The notes under the pieces: generated by a model
Seen by the model: only the letters and a program-made list of their open reading frames with translations
What the model was told of the DNA's origin: nothing
The model's database searches: none
Position numbers and translations under genes: made by a program
In this document: positions 17,059 to 26,028 of the stretch, in pieces
Numbering within the stretch: the stretch's first letter is position 1
Layout of the letters: each line of letters starts with the position of its first letter
Assembly (NCBI GenBank): GCA_964472305.1
Contig: CAYYJR010000009.1
Location: 84,104 to 148,103 of the forward strand
Length of the DNA stretch: 64,000 nucleotides
Origin: CAYYJR01 sp964472305
GTDB lineage: Bacteria > Armatimonadota > Hebobacteria > CAIYQO01
Direction of reading: 5' to 3'

Positions 17059-20000
17059 CCGTGCGCCTGACAATAATCACCGAAGCTTTGTATGCTGCTG
17101 GCGCGGAATCCTTTGACGTGCTTTTGCTCCAGCGCCGCGATCAATCGGCGTGCATCCCAGTCGAGTTGCTCGGCCAGCGCGGGAATGTCCTGGCGGAAGG
17201 TTTCCGTACTCAATATGCCGGACTCCTGGATCGCCTGGAAATGCAGCGGTTTGCCGCGCCCTTGCCACCAGAGTTCTTCCAAGGTCATGAGCAAATCCGT
17301 CAACGCGCGCGCCGTATTGGCCGCCGCCGTGCCGAGGAGATGATCCACCACCGTGGCTAACCGAGGATTACCAAGCTCCCCGCAGGTGGACAGGCCAGCC
17401 GTCAGCAAGGCGTGAAGGCGCTCATTATCTTCCACGACGTACCAGGCATGAGCGCTGCCCGCATGCTCGGTGAGGAAGTCCATGCGTGCGACTCCCAGGG
17501 CGTGCCCATACGCTTCGTGGCTCATGCCGTCGGGCTCCGGGATGGCGGATGATGGCGCCGGGAGATCGCCAATGATCCGGGTTGGGGGCGTATCGTCCAG
17601 CGAAACCACCCGCAGCGCCACGCCGTCCCGTGCTGCCTCCTGCTGCCATGTTGCCAATTCCGCCGGTTTGCTGGTGAAGTAAAACACCTGCCGGCCGGTT
17701 CGGCAAATCTGTAGCGCGGACGTGATGATCGCCCGCTCACGCCGGTCATCACTGCCGGCCAGCGTTTCGTCCATTAACAGCGGCAACTTCACACGCAGTT
17801 CTTGCTCATGTTTTTCCACGAACGCCATGCGCACTGCCATCAGCAACTGCACGCGGGTGGCACTGGAGAGCTGATCGAGCACGCGCTCGACGCCATCATC
17901 GCGATCATACGCCCGAAAGTCCCGGGTGGCTTGCTGGAGTCGCAAATCGTAGCGACCATTGGTAAATTCCGCGAAGAGTTGCCGTGCCCGCTGAAACACC
18001 TCCGGCAGGCTGGCTTCCAGCACTTCGGCGTCTAATTCCATGGCCAGATAATGCCCCACGGCAGCATGCAGGGTGTCTTCCAGGCGCTGGCGCAGCTTCC
18101 CGGTCAGTTGATCCAGCACCGCCTGTGCCTGTTCACCCGCCGCCTGTTCCTTGGCGGTATGAATTTGCCGTTCATAATCACCGATCGTATTGCTGATCTC
18201 CGCGACCCGCTCCGCCTGCTCTTTGTCTTCCGCAACCTGTTGACGCAGGAAGTATTCGCCGGAGGCAAGCAGTTCCGCCCAGTCGGAATATTGCGCGCCT
18301 TTGCCTTCGAGTTCATGACAGACGGCGGTCGCGCCCTTCAAGGCCTCGCGTGCGCGCCAATAATCGGCAAGCTGTGCGAGCAGCAGGATCAATCGGCGGC
18401 GCGCGTCCGCGGGGTCGGCATCCAGCGCCAGGCGAGCAAGCATCGCCCGGCGCTTCTCGATAAGGGCATCTCGCCGGTCGGCATTCTCCTGCCGGCGCTG
18501 CAGGGCATTCCGCGCGTCATTCTCCGCGCGCAGCCAGGCATTTTTTCGTCCATCCAGCAGATGCAATTGATTCCGCAGTTCTCGGCTATCGGTCGCGAGG
18601 GGATATCCGAAAGGCGCCAGCGCCGTCGCCGCCCGATCAAGCTGCTGTTGTCGATTATTCGTCAATCCGGCGAGTTCATTCTCCGCGCTCCGCGCTTGCG
18701 CGTTCTTCTGTTGCCAGACGATCAACTGGTTGACGAAAAACAGTAACGCGCTGTCGTTCTCCGCCACCCGCGTTGCTTCAATACCGAGCAGGCCGGCAAG
18801 GCGGACGCGTTCCTCGTCCAACTCCTGTAATTTTGCGTCCAGCGCCGTCAGGTGCGGCGCCAATTCACGTTGTTTACTCCGGGCATGCTCTGCCAGCGTG
18901 ACGGCGGCAAGGCGCGCGTGCAACTCCAATATGCATCGTTCGACTTCAGGTACGGTCCAGCCGGTGCATCCCGGCACCTCGAAAGCCGCGAAACGCTGCT
19001 GCACCTCCACGCGCGTCAGTTCTGGCGTGCCGCGGCGCCGCGCCAGCAGGAAGCAGACGAGGGCGATCAGACTGAAGATGATCGTTAGCCAGCCAAAGAC
19101 AGAGTGATACACTGCCGCGGCCAGCAAACCCGTCAGTGCCGACAATACGAGCGACATGATACCGGCGATGGACAACCAGCCCGGCGCTTCCGCTGCCGGC
19201 GAGGCAACGACCAGCCATTGCTGCAGGCATTTCACGGCCTCACGCAGCGTTTCCGGATGCTTGGTTTCCGTCGGAGGGGTGATGCTCTCCAGCCAGGTGC
19301 GCTGTGCCTCCAGCGCCTGGTGTTGCGCGTGCAATCCCGCTGCCTGTTGCGCAAACTGTCCAAGCACGTCAACCACTTCGGGATCCAGCGGGTTCAGACA
19401 CTTCGCGACTTCCTGCCCACCCAAGTTGCGGTAGGCGCTTTCCGCTTCGCTCTCCGCCCGCCGCTGTTCACTCTGTATCGTGTCGATTTTTTGCTCGATG
19501 ACGCCGATCGTCTCACATTGCGCCTTGACAGCCGCGACGGTGATTTCGAGTTGCGGGATATCCGCCAATCCTGTTTGCCGGAGGTGTTCCAGGGCGGCCA
19601 CGTGCTCATGCTCCGCCATATCCTGCTGCTCGTTAGCGAGTTGGATTTCGCGGGTATATTCTTCAAGCTCGGTTTGCTCCTGCCCGGTTAATAACTCCAG
19701 CACCGGCGGAAAGTGCGCCAACTCATCCGCCAGCCGCTGTTCCTCCGCGTGCTTCTCGAGATAATCCAGCGCGAGCTGCAGCCGAACCAGCCGTTGCTGC
19801 GCCTGTTTGGCTTCCGCCAACGCGCGCACGTACCCGCCCAATTCTTCCTCGATGCGCTGAATCGTTATCTCGGCGTTTTTCGCTTCCCGATACGCGCGCT
19901 GGGCATTAACCAGTTCGCGCGGCGTCGAACCTCTTTTAAACGGGGCATAGTCCAACTGTTCGATTATTTTCACCAGATCCAGCCCGCCGCGCGCTTCGGT

Positions 20001-20369
20001 CAGCATGTGGTCAGCGAATTTCGTGTCCCCGTCAGTGGCCGTGAGCAGTTCGTGTTGCGCCAGCATGTAACGAAACCGGCAGGTGGCATCTCCCAGATAC
20101 GGCAAGGCCGGATCGCCTTCAAGCATACCGCCGCGCAGCACATACGGTGCAAGCCGGCCATCTATGCTCAACTCGACGGTCAGGAAGATGCCCGTATCGG
20201 ATTGCGGCCATAAGAGCGTCTGGATGGCGCGCGCGGTGGTTGTTTTCCCGGAAGCATTGGCGCCAAAAATGATGTTCACCCCATCGCAAAACGTCATCGA
20301 CGGCAACCCACCGGGAAAACCGGCGGTATATTTAAGATGCAGGTTGCGCACGGTCAGCGTATTACTCAT
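16905..20369 (-). CDS. YhaN-like membrane-associated SMC/SbcC-type ATPase
   Basis: An 1154-residue AAA/ABC-type ATPase with a split nucleotide-binding domain. Walker A GANASGKTT is near residues 36-44 and Walker B LPLLMDETLAGSDDRRERA near residue 850. Between them are long coiled coils interrupted by two hydrophobic segments (LSIAGIMSLVLSALTGLLAA; FGWLTIIFSLIALVCFLLA), as in Bacillus YhaN. After the ATPase core there is an extra C-terminal region of roughly 260 residues that I do not recognise. The start at 20369 overlaps the upstream nuclease stop (ATGA), so the two are coupled as in SbcD-SbcC or YhaO-YhaN pairs. A role in DNA-end processing at the membrane is inferred. Confidence 0.85.
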   Translation of the reverse strand: MSNTLTVRNLHLKYTAGFPGGLPSMTFCDGVNIIFGANASGKTTTARAIQTLLWPQSDTGIFLTVELSIDGRLAPYVLRGGMLEGDPALPYLGDATCRFRYMLAQHELLTATDGDTKFADHMLTEARGGLDLVKIIEQLDYAPFKRGSTPRELVNAQRAYREAKNAEITIQRIEEELGGYVRALAEAKQAQQRLVRLQLALDYLEKHAEEQRLADELAHFPPVLELLTGQEQTELEEYTREIQLANEQQDMAEHEHVAALEHLRQTGLADIPQLEITVAAVKAQCETIGVIEQKIDTIQSEQRRAESEAESAYRNLGGQEVAKCLNPLDPEVVDVLGQFAQQAAGLHAQHQALEAQRTWLESITPPTETKHPETLREAVKCLQQWLVVASPAAEAPGWLSIAGIMSLVLSALTGLLAAAVYHSVFGWLTIIFSLIALVCFLLARRRGTPELTRVEVQQRFAAFEVPGCTGWTVPEVERCILELHARLAAVTLAEHARSKQRELAPHLTALDAKLQELDEERVRLAGLLGIEATRVAENDSALLFFVNQLIVWQQKNAQARSAENELAGLTNNRQQQLDRAATALAPFGYPLATDSRELRNQLHLLDGRKNAWLRAENDARNALQRRQENADRRDALIEKRRAMLARLALDADPADARRRLILLLAQLADYWRAREALKGATAVCHELEGKGAQYSDWAELLASGEYFLRQQVAEDKEQAERVAEISNTIGDYERQIHTAKEQAAGEQAQAVLDQLTGKLRQRLEDTLHAAVGHYLAMELDAEVLEASLPEVFQRARQLFAEFTNGRYDLRLQQATRDFRAYDRDDGVERVLDQLSSATRVQLLMAVRMAFVEKHEQELRVKLPLLMDETLAGSDDRRERAIITSALQICRTGRQVFYFTSKPAELATWQQEAARDGVALRVVSLDDTPPTRIIGDLPAPSSAIPEPDGMSHEAYGHALGVARMDFLTEHAGSAHAWYVVEDNERLHALLTAGLSTCGELGNPRLATVVDHLLGTAAANTARALTDLLMTLEELWWQGRGKPLHFQAIQESGILSTETFRQDIPALAEQLDWDARRLIAALEQKHVKGFRASSIQSFGDYCQAHGYLAEGELLTPDMLRERLLGAASEMIVKQLVTPAAVRRLFDRVFAFSAVIG

Positions 20370-21655
20370 GACGGTGCCCCCTGCTGCCGCAACAGCGCGT
20401 CGAGCAGTCGCCCGCACTCCGCCTTCAACAACGCCTCAGGTGACGGCAATCCGTCGCGTGGGATGGGCTCGGGGAAGTTCGCGGCGTCCAGTATCCGCTG
20501 CACGATATCATGGGCGCCGAACAGGTAAGGCGCGACTTCGCCATCCGTACTCCCTTGTTCGAGCAGATAGAGGATAGTCGCGAGCTTGCCGATAGCATCA
20601 TTCTGCTGGCGCAATTCATGCAGGTCATGCGCTGGAGCGATCCCGGTAAGATCGATCCGTTCGAGATAAATATCGTATGCCTCCAGCAGCGGTTGGTCGC
20701 GCAGGATACGCTGCCGGTCCGTGCAGAGACGTTCCACTTGATTGGTGCGACCGGTGAGCGCCACGCGACAGGCCAGTCGCGGAGCAGCGCCTTCGCGACG
20801 AATAGCCCGCAACTGCTCATCCACTGCCGGCTTTAGCCTGCCCATCAACTCATCGTCATCGGCCATACCGGTTACGTCCACGGAAAGGGTGCAATAGGCC
20901 ACCGAGGAGAGCGGAAGCTGCTCGACTCCGGTGATACGTCCATCAACAATCTCCATGAGCCAGGGGCCATGACTGCCCGGTTCCCCCGGGTCAAGCGCCT
21001 GTGGGGAGCCGGGATTCAGTATGAGCGGAGTGCCGTCGAGTAATTCAGGAGCATGGATGTGACCGAGCAGCCACGCGTCCACATGACGCGTCCGGCGCAG
21101 CGCCTCGATTGAGACAGCGGCATAATCGCCCGCGGAAGTGCGGTAATCCGTATGCGCCAGCGCAATGACCGGAACGCCGGGGCGGGGGTGCGCAGCCAAT
21201 TCCTCAACCGGCAGCTTCGCCACCCGTCGTCCCGCCGGATACGACCAACCGAGCAGCGATACCCGCGCGGGACCCTCCGCCGGCCAATCCACTTGTTCCC
21301 AACTCCCGTCACGACCCAGCAGACGTACCCTGTTGCTGTCGAGTAACGCCGTCAGCCGGGGCAAGGTGTGGGCATCATGATTGCCGGCCACCAGATATAC
21401 GGCGATACCGTGCTCCGCGAGACGCGCGACGCCCGCCTCAAACGGGCCCATCGCTTCGTACTGATTGCTGCCGTCATCGGCGATGTCCCCGCTTAAGAGC
21501 AGCAGGTCCGCTTCGCGCGCGATTGCGCAATCCACAATGCGCATCCAGGTGTTTCGCACCGTAAAGCTGCCGCCATTATCCCCCTCCGGCCTGCACTTGC
21601 TGGAGACACGCCCAATATGTAAATCACCGGTGCATAGAATCGTGATCTGGTGCAT
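20366..21655 (-). CDS. SbcD/YhaO-like metallophosphoesterase (DNA exonuclease family)
   Basis: A 429-residue calcineurin-like phosphoesterase. Metal-binding motifs are in order: LCTGDLHIG (GDxH), LLLLSGDIADDG (GDxxDxG type), LVAGNHDAH (GNHD), IALAHTDY (H) and LLGHIHAPE (GHxH), all intact. The C-terminal ~180 residues would form the capping region that contacts the partner ATPase. The ATG at 21655 is chosen because GGAGG lies 5 nt upstream; the preceding GTG is too close to it. It is translationally coupled to the YhaN-like ATPase. Confidence 0.9.
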   Translation of the reverse strand: MHQITILCTGDLHIGRVSSKCRPEGDNGGSFTVRNTWMRIVDCAIAREADLLLLSGDIADDGSNQYEAMGPFEAGVARLAEHGIAVYLVAGNHDAHTLPRLTALLDSNRVRLLGRDGSWEQVDWPAEGPARVSLLGWSYPAGRRVAKLPVEELAAHPRPGVPVIALAHTDYRTSAGDYAAVSIEALRRTRHVDAWLLGHIHAPELLDGTPLILNPGSPQALDPGEPGSHGPWLMEIVDGRITGVEQLPLSSVAYCTLSVDVTGMADDDELMGRLKPAVDEQLRAIRREGAAPRLACRVALTGRTNQVERLCTDRQRILRDQPLLEAYDIYLERIDLTGIAPAHDLHELRQQNDAIGKLATILYLLEQGSTDGEVAPYLFGAHDIVQRILDAANFPEPIPRDGLPSPEALLKAECGRLLDALLRQQGAPS

Positions 21656-22020
21656 CACACCCTCCTCTCGACTACCGGGAAACGATTGGCATATTGCGCA
21701 ACGGGTGGATGCGCATCAGCAAACCAATGCATATCGGGGATATCCTTCCAGCAATAACTCACATGCCGATCCTGTTGCTCTTGTTCCGCTCCGCAAGCAA
21801 AAACTCCTGCGAAAACAGCATCCGCGGAAGACGAATTTGAGGGGAGATCGGCTTCATGCATCGATGTCTGCGCGTACTCACTCGGCACCAATGGCACACG
21901 ACCATATGAGCACGAGCACGAGCATAGGCATGATAGTGGAAGCGAGAAGGGTGGAGATGGTACGTTTAGCGTGCCGGAGACGTGCTACGATAACGGAAGC
22001 AATACATGGCGAGGTGGAAG
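21656..22020. other. Intergenic region, nothing recognised
   Basis: A 365-nt divergent spacer between the nuclease/ATPase pair and the oxidoreductase gene. It is less GC-rich in parts. No RNA gene, repeat or clear promoter could be supported; a short plus-strand frame beginning near 21907 overlaps the oxidoreductase and looks non-coding. Confidence 0.5.
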
Positions 22021-23040
22021 ATGCTGAAGATCGCCTTGATTGGCGGGGGGCGCACGGTACAGATTGCCCATGCCCCGGCATTGCAGGCGCTGACCGATCA
22101 CTATAAGGTGGTGGCGCTGGCGGATCACGATCCCGAGGCGCTGGAACGGACGGGAGTGCTGCTGGCAGTGCCGCCGGCGCACCGGTATGTGGAATATCGC
22201 GACATGCTGTTGCGCGAGGAAATTGACGTGGTCGACCTCTCGCTGCCGCATGCGTTCCATCACCGGGCAGCCATGGACGCGGTCACTGCGGGCGCACACC
22301 TGATCACTGAACGTCCGCTGGCGATCTCAGTACGAGACGCGGAGGAGTTGTTGCGCGCGGCGGAGATTCGCGGGCGGCTGATCACCGTGCTGCACTATTA
22401 CCTGTATTATCCACCGTTCCGCGAAGGCATTCGCCTGTTGCGAAGTGGCGCCATCGGCGAACCGTTTCTGCTGCGTTGCGAAGGCGTCACCGGCGGCTAC
22501 GGCGCGGGCACGGCGAGTTATCACCCGGCATGGCACAACGATCCCACCATTGCCGGCGGCGGGGTGTGGATTGACAGCGGGTATCACAGTGCGTACCTGT
22601 GCACCGCGCTGATGGGATCGCCGGTGATTGCGGTTTCCGCGCAAATCGACACCTACACCCCGGAGCTGCGCGTCGATGATACCGCGTTGGCGCTGTTGCG
22701 TCACGAAAACAGCGGCACCTCCAGCGTGCAGGTGGCATGGAGCGTGCCTTCCGGTGGGTCGCGGGTATTCGAGGTCTCCGGCACGGAAGGCACGATCTCG
22801 TTCGATCACGAAGGCTACCCGCTGGGGATTTTCTCCAATGCCACGCGCACCTGGAGTCATCCGCCGATTGTGCAAGAGCATGCCGCGAGCTTTATCGGCA
22901 TCTTTACCGCGGTTGCCGAATGCCTACGCTTCGGCGCACCACCACCCGTCAGTCACCGCGAAGCGCTGCACACGCTGGAGATCATCACCGCGGGTTATCG
23001 CGCCGCCGAGCGCGATACGGTGGAAGGATTGGTGTTGTAA
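22021..23040 (+). CDS. Gfo/Idh/MocA family oxidoreductase
   Basis: A 339-residue NAD(P)-dependent dehydrogenase of the Gfo/Idh/MocA fold, typically acting on sugars, inositols or related polyols. The Rossmann motif LKIALIGGGRTVQIAHAPAL is slightly unusual (GGGRT for GxGxxG). Residues corresponding to the EKP motif read ITERPLA, so the catalytic Lys is replaced by Arg. The C-terminal domain has GGGVWIDSGYHSAYL. I start at 22021, immediately after GAGGTGG; an ATG at 22006 adds five residues and is also possible. It is monocistronic. The EKP change raises the possibility of altered activity. Confidence 0.88.
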   Translation: MLKIALIGGGRTVQIAHAPALQALTDHYKVVALADHDPEALERTGVLLAVPPAHRYVEYRDMLLREEIDVVDLSLPHAFHHRAAMDAVTAGAHLITERPLAISVRDAEELLRAAEIRGRLITVLHYYLYYPPFREGIRLLRSGAIGEPFLLRCEGVTGGYGAGTASYHPAWHNDPTIAGGGVWIDSGYHSAYLCTALMGSPVIAVSAQIDTYTPELRVDDTALALLRHENSGTSSVQVAWSVPSGGSRVFEVSGTEGTISFDHEGYPLGIFSNATRTWSHPPIVQEHAASFIGIFTAVAECLRFGAPPPVSHREALHTLEIITAGYRAAERDTVEGLVL

Positions 23041-23047
23041 CAAAAGG

Positions 23048-23082
23048 GAACGGACCGGAAACCATACCGCTCCGGCCCGTTC
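23048..23082 (-). terminator. Terminator between convergent oxidoreductase and SRPBCC genes
   Basis: GAACGG-A-CCGGA pairs with TCCGG-C-CCGTTC around an 11-nt loop. On the minus strand it is followed by CCCTTTTG, fitting termination of the SRPBCC gene. Confidence 0.65.
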
Positions 23083-23104
23083 GGCGCGAGTTGAGGTGAC
23101 TGTA

Positions 23105-23596
23105 TTACGCGGCAGGACGAAATCGTTCCACCTCTCCCGTTTCGACAGCGCGCTTGAAATTCAGCAAGTCCTGCTGCAAATCCTTATGAAATGTCTCATT
23201 CACCGTGAGCTGTGCGGCCAGATCACCGATCAACCCGTACGGCGGATCATACATCAGGTGGACAGCGACCCGGCAACCCGTGTTTTCGGGAGTGAAGGTC
23301 ACCGTGCCGGAGTTTTTCAGCCCGTTGGTCGAACGCCAGGAGATCATCCGATTCACCTGAAAATCGGGCATCACCGCATCCCATTCCGCATGCTGCCCGT
23401 CAATCTGTGCCTCCCAGTGCCAGGTACCCTCGCCTGTCTTGACCACTTGCTTGACGTAACGCATTATCCGCGGGAAGTTTTCGAAATTCGACCAGACGCC
23501 GAAGCATTTCTCTACCGGGACATCGACGAAGACTGATACGTCGTGCACGTATTGTCCTGTCTGCTCATCGCGATACCATTCATGTTGCTGTGCCAT
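23105..23596 (-). CDS. SRPBCC (START-like) family protein
   Basis: A 163-residue helix-grip protein. The N-terminal strand VSVFVDVPVEKCFGVWSNFE with NFPRIMRYVKQV and the later VTFTPENTGCRVAVHLMYDP match the polyketide-cyclase/coenzyme Q-binding (COQ10-like) branch of SRPBCC. These bind hydrophobic ligands in a central cavity; the ligand is unknown. No partner gene is adjacent. Confidence 0.85.
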   Translation of the reverse strand: MAQQHEWYRDEQTGQYVHDVSVFVDVPVEKCFGVWSNFENFPRIMRYVKQVVKTGEGTWHWEAQIDGQHAEWDAVMPDFQVNRMISWRSTNGLKNSGTVTFTPENTGCRVAVHLMYDPPYGLIGDLAAQLTVNETFHKDLQQDLLNFKRAVETGEVERFRPAA

Positions 23597-23911
23597 GATT
23601 TATTCCCCCTGTCCGCCGCGAACGACGAAAACCATCCGGGTGATTCCCACCCGTGCCATGCTGAACACATCTGATTTCCGCAGACGTGTCGAAAATCAGG
23701 ACGCGAGGGGTCATGGACAGGAAACGACACACAGTCGGACTTTCGTTGGTGATGCCCAATGAGCTCGATTGCCGGCGCGAATTGATACCGGGTGCATTCT
23801 TTTTTCCCAACTCCTCTCCCATTCACCGGATGCAAGATAGTCCGACCAACAATCGAGGGGATAATCGTCGCCGATCATCCCCTCGTCCCGTCATTCTGAC
23901 TTTCTTTCACA
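23597..23911. other. Intergenic region with terminator hairpin
   Basis: A 315-nt spacer upstream of the SRPBCC gene and downstream of the Cys-rich gene, both on the minus strand. Apart from the hairpin at 23854-23885 nothing can be supported; open frames here lack ribosome-binding sites. Confidence 0.5.
23854..23885 (-). terminator. Hairpin terminator of the Cys-rich protein gene
   Basis: CGAGGGGAT-A-ATCG and CGAT-C-ATCCCCTCG form a 13-bp stem with one mismatch, 27 nt after the stop at 23912. The downstream T-run is weak (ATTGTTGG). Confidence 0.65.
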
Positions 23912-24244
23912 CTACTTGCACTGGTGATGCTGCAGCTTCTCCTGCATTGGGCACTGACCACCCGAGCACTGCTGCCCGCAGAACATCTGCTGCTTGGGGT
24001 ATGCCTGCGCCGTGCCTTGCGTAGTGTAATGCCGGACCTTCTGCGCATGGATGCGCTTTGCGCACCCCTGCTTGCTCTCACCCGCAATCATGCCGCACTG
24101 TCCGGCAGTGTGCTTCTGCTGATGATACGATTTTGCCTTTGCGACGCGCGCGGCATCGTTTTTCGGCGCTTGCGCCTGGGCAAAGGCAGCGGATACGGCC
24201 AGCACGGCGCACAGCGCCGCGGCCGACAATACGGGCATCGTCAT
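23912..24244 (-). CDS. Exported Cys/Met/His-rich small protein
   Basis: A 110-residue protein with a clear signal peptide (MTMPVLSAAALCAVLAVSAA, then FAQAQA). The mature part is basic and holds six cysteines, GQCGM, QGCAK, MFCGQQC, GGQCPMQ and HQCK, with several His and Met around them. The pattern suggests disulfide bonding or soft-metal binding (for example copper), but I know no family. AAGGAG lies 8 nt upstream of the ATG, so the gene is well supported. It diverges from the operon starting at 24503. Confidence 0.75.
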   Translation of the reverse strand: MTMPVLSAAALCAVLAVSAAFAQAQAPKNDAARVAKAKSYHQQKHTAGQCGMIAGESKQGCAKRIHAQKVRHYTTQGTAQAYPKQQMFCGQQCSGGQCPMQEKLQHHQCK

Positions 24245-24502
24245 GGCTGGTTCTCCTTAGTGGCTTCGCGGCGCGGGGGCTGCCGGTGATCGTTGACTGA
24301 CATCATAAAGGATACCAGAGACGAGATGATTCCAAACGAAAATTCGGCTCTTCCGCGAAAGATAGCCAACCCGGCAGGATTCAGTTGCGTTAATCCCTAA
24401 TATCTACTGCAGTGCCGTATTACCGGATGTTCTACTGCTCCAGAGCGCGCGCCCCTGTCACGTCGAGATGCCTGTGGGGCGCCAGGCGGGGCTCCGTGGA
24501 AT

Positions 24503-24658
24503 ATGGAAGTGTTACAAATCACCTCACCGATGGGTATAGATACCCTGCTGCTGCATCCGGAGCAACGCAAGAGGCTCGTTGCCGACGGCATCGTTGTCGC
24601 GGTGCGAGCGCAGATCCCACTGAACCGCGAGCGCGGTGAAGTAGTAATTCCATCGTGA
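24503..24658 (+). CDS. 51-residue hypothetical protein heading the MoaD/E1/ABC locus
   Basis: A short frame reading MEVLQITSPMGIDTLLLHPE, then RKRLVADGIVVAVRAQIPLN and ending RGEVVIPS. Its TGA overlaps the GTG start of the next gene (GTGA), the arrangement of translationally coupled genes. The composition is protein-like (alternating hydrophobic strands, no low complexity). The ribosome-binding site before ATG 24503 is weak (GTGGA). No family is recognised. It may be a leader or coupling peptide, or a small partner of the downstream membrane complex. Confidence 0.5.
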   Translation: MEVLQITSPMGIDTLLLHPEQRKRLVADGIVVAVRAQIPLNRERGEVVIPS

Positions 24659-26028
24659 AGACACTGTTGTTGACCAGAGTATTGCTGACCATCCTGCTGC
24701 TGTGCGGCGTCGTGGCGGCACCGTGGGCGTGCGACACCCCGGTGTATCAATACGCGCTGACGCGCTGGCAGGCCAGCTCATATCAGGTGCGCATCTTCCA
24801 TCGCGGCGCGCTCTCCGCTGCCGACCGGACAACGGTGACCGCACTGCGACACAACGCCGACATGCTGCACGCCAATCTGCAGGTCATAACGGTGGACCTG
24901 GCAGTGAAGCCCGACGCGGCGCAGCACGCGCAATTCACCGCCCAGCATGGCATGCAGTTGCCGTGGATGGCGATCTACTACCCGCCGCAAGGCAGTGCCT
25001 GCGAAGACGCGGGTACATGCCCGCTGCCCGTGGAAACCGCGCTGCCCCTGGCGTGGGCAGGCCCGTTCGACGCCGACACGGCAACAGCGCTGCTGGATTC
25101 CCCACTCCGGCGACAGCTCACGCGCCTGCTGCTCACGCGGGAGACCATTCCATGGGTGATGCTGGACAGCGGCAACCGGCGCAAGGACGATGCGGCCGCC
25201 TATCGACTGCAGTCGGAATTGGCAAAGCTCCGGGCAGCACCGCCGGTGATCGCGTCGGCAGCCGGGCAGGATGTCGCGGCGCCTGTCCGGCTGACGTTCC
25301 CACTGCGGCGCGTCTCACGCACCGATCCGGCGGAACGCATGCTGATCGAGTTGCTGCTAAGTAGTGAGTCGGGATTGCGCGGGTTGCAGGAGCCGATCGT
25401 CTTCCCGATCTTCGGACGGGGCATCGTGCTGTATGCGTTGGCCGGGGCGGGCATTAACGGCGCCAATATCCGCACAGCGGTTGAATTCATGACCGGCGCC
25501 TGCTCATGCGAGGTGAAGGCGCAGAATCCTGGTATTGATCTGCTGATGGCAACGGATTGGGAGACGCGCCTGAAAGAACCGGACACGGCGGATACGCCTC
25601 CCCCCGCCGGCCTGAGCGAGTTCGTGGCACGAGCGCAGGCCGCGAAACATCGTGCCGGCACGCCTCCGGCGAAGCTCCGGGGCACACCGGTGCAACCATC
25701 ATCCGTGCCGGCAACGCCCGCAGTCGTGACGACAAAGCCGACGATCGCACCCGTAAAAACAGCCATGCCGCTACCTGGCACGGTACCACCGACGCAACAA
25801 GCCGATCGCGCGAAAGTTGCGGCGATCAGCGCCACACTTCCACCTGCCCCGGTGCCCGTCACCCCGCCGCAACCCGAGCGCATTATCCCCACCCCACCGA
25901 CCGCGAAGGCGCCCGCACCGCTGACCCGCAACCTGGTCATGCTCTTCGGCGCGGTGCTGGTGGGCGTGCTCACCGCCAGCGCGGTGTTGAAGTCACGCAA
26001 GCGAAAGGATGCGGGCACCCTGATATGA
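24655..26028 (+). CDS. Exported, C-terminally anchored protein with CDTPVY and CSC motifs
   Basis: A 457-residue protein with a GTG start. Residues 1-25 are a signal peptide (LLLTRVLLTILLLCGVVAA). The mature N-terminus is ACDTPVYQYALTRW, a motif I recall from uncharacterised planctomycete-type proteins. Two thioredoxin-like halves may follow; a conserved-looking GACSCEVKAQNPGIDLLMAT lies near residues 282-301. A long Pro/Thr/Ala-rich linker (about 320-425) leads to one membrane helix (LVMLFGAVLVGVLTASAVL) and a basic tail. Thus most of it faces the outside, tethered near the FtsX pair encoded next. Its stop overlaps the FtsX start (ATGA). The function is unknown; it may be the exported partner of that transporter. 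Confidence 0.75.
   Translation: MKTLLLTRVLLTILLLCGVVAAPWACDTPVYQYALTRWQASSYQVRIFHRGALSAADRTTVTALRHNADMLHANLQVITVDLAVKPDAAQHAQFTAQHGMQLPWMAIYYPPQGSACEDAGTCPLPVETALPLAWAGPFDADTATALLDSPLRRQLTRLLLTRETIPWVMLDSGNRRKDDAAAYRLQSELAKLRAAPPVIASAAGQDVAAPVRLTFPLRRVSRTDPAERMLIELLLSSESGLRGLQEPIVFPIFGRGIVLYALAGAGINGANIRTAVEFMTGACSCEVKAQNPGIDLLMATDWETRLKEPDTADTPPPAGLSEFVARAQAAKHRAGTPPAKLRGTPVQPSSVPATPAVVTTKPTIAPVKTAMPLPGTVPPTQQADRAKVAAISATLPPAPVPVTPPQPERIIPTPPTAKAPAPLTRNLVMLFGAVLVGVLTASAVLKSRKRKDAGTLI

Noticed and set aside
21465..22106. 213-codon plus-strand frame crossing the nuclease start and the oxidoreductase start
   Set aside because: Overlaps conserved genes at both ends and has no coherent protein content.
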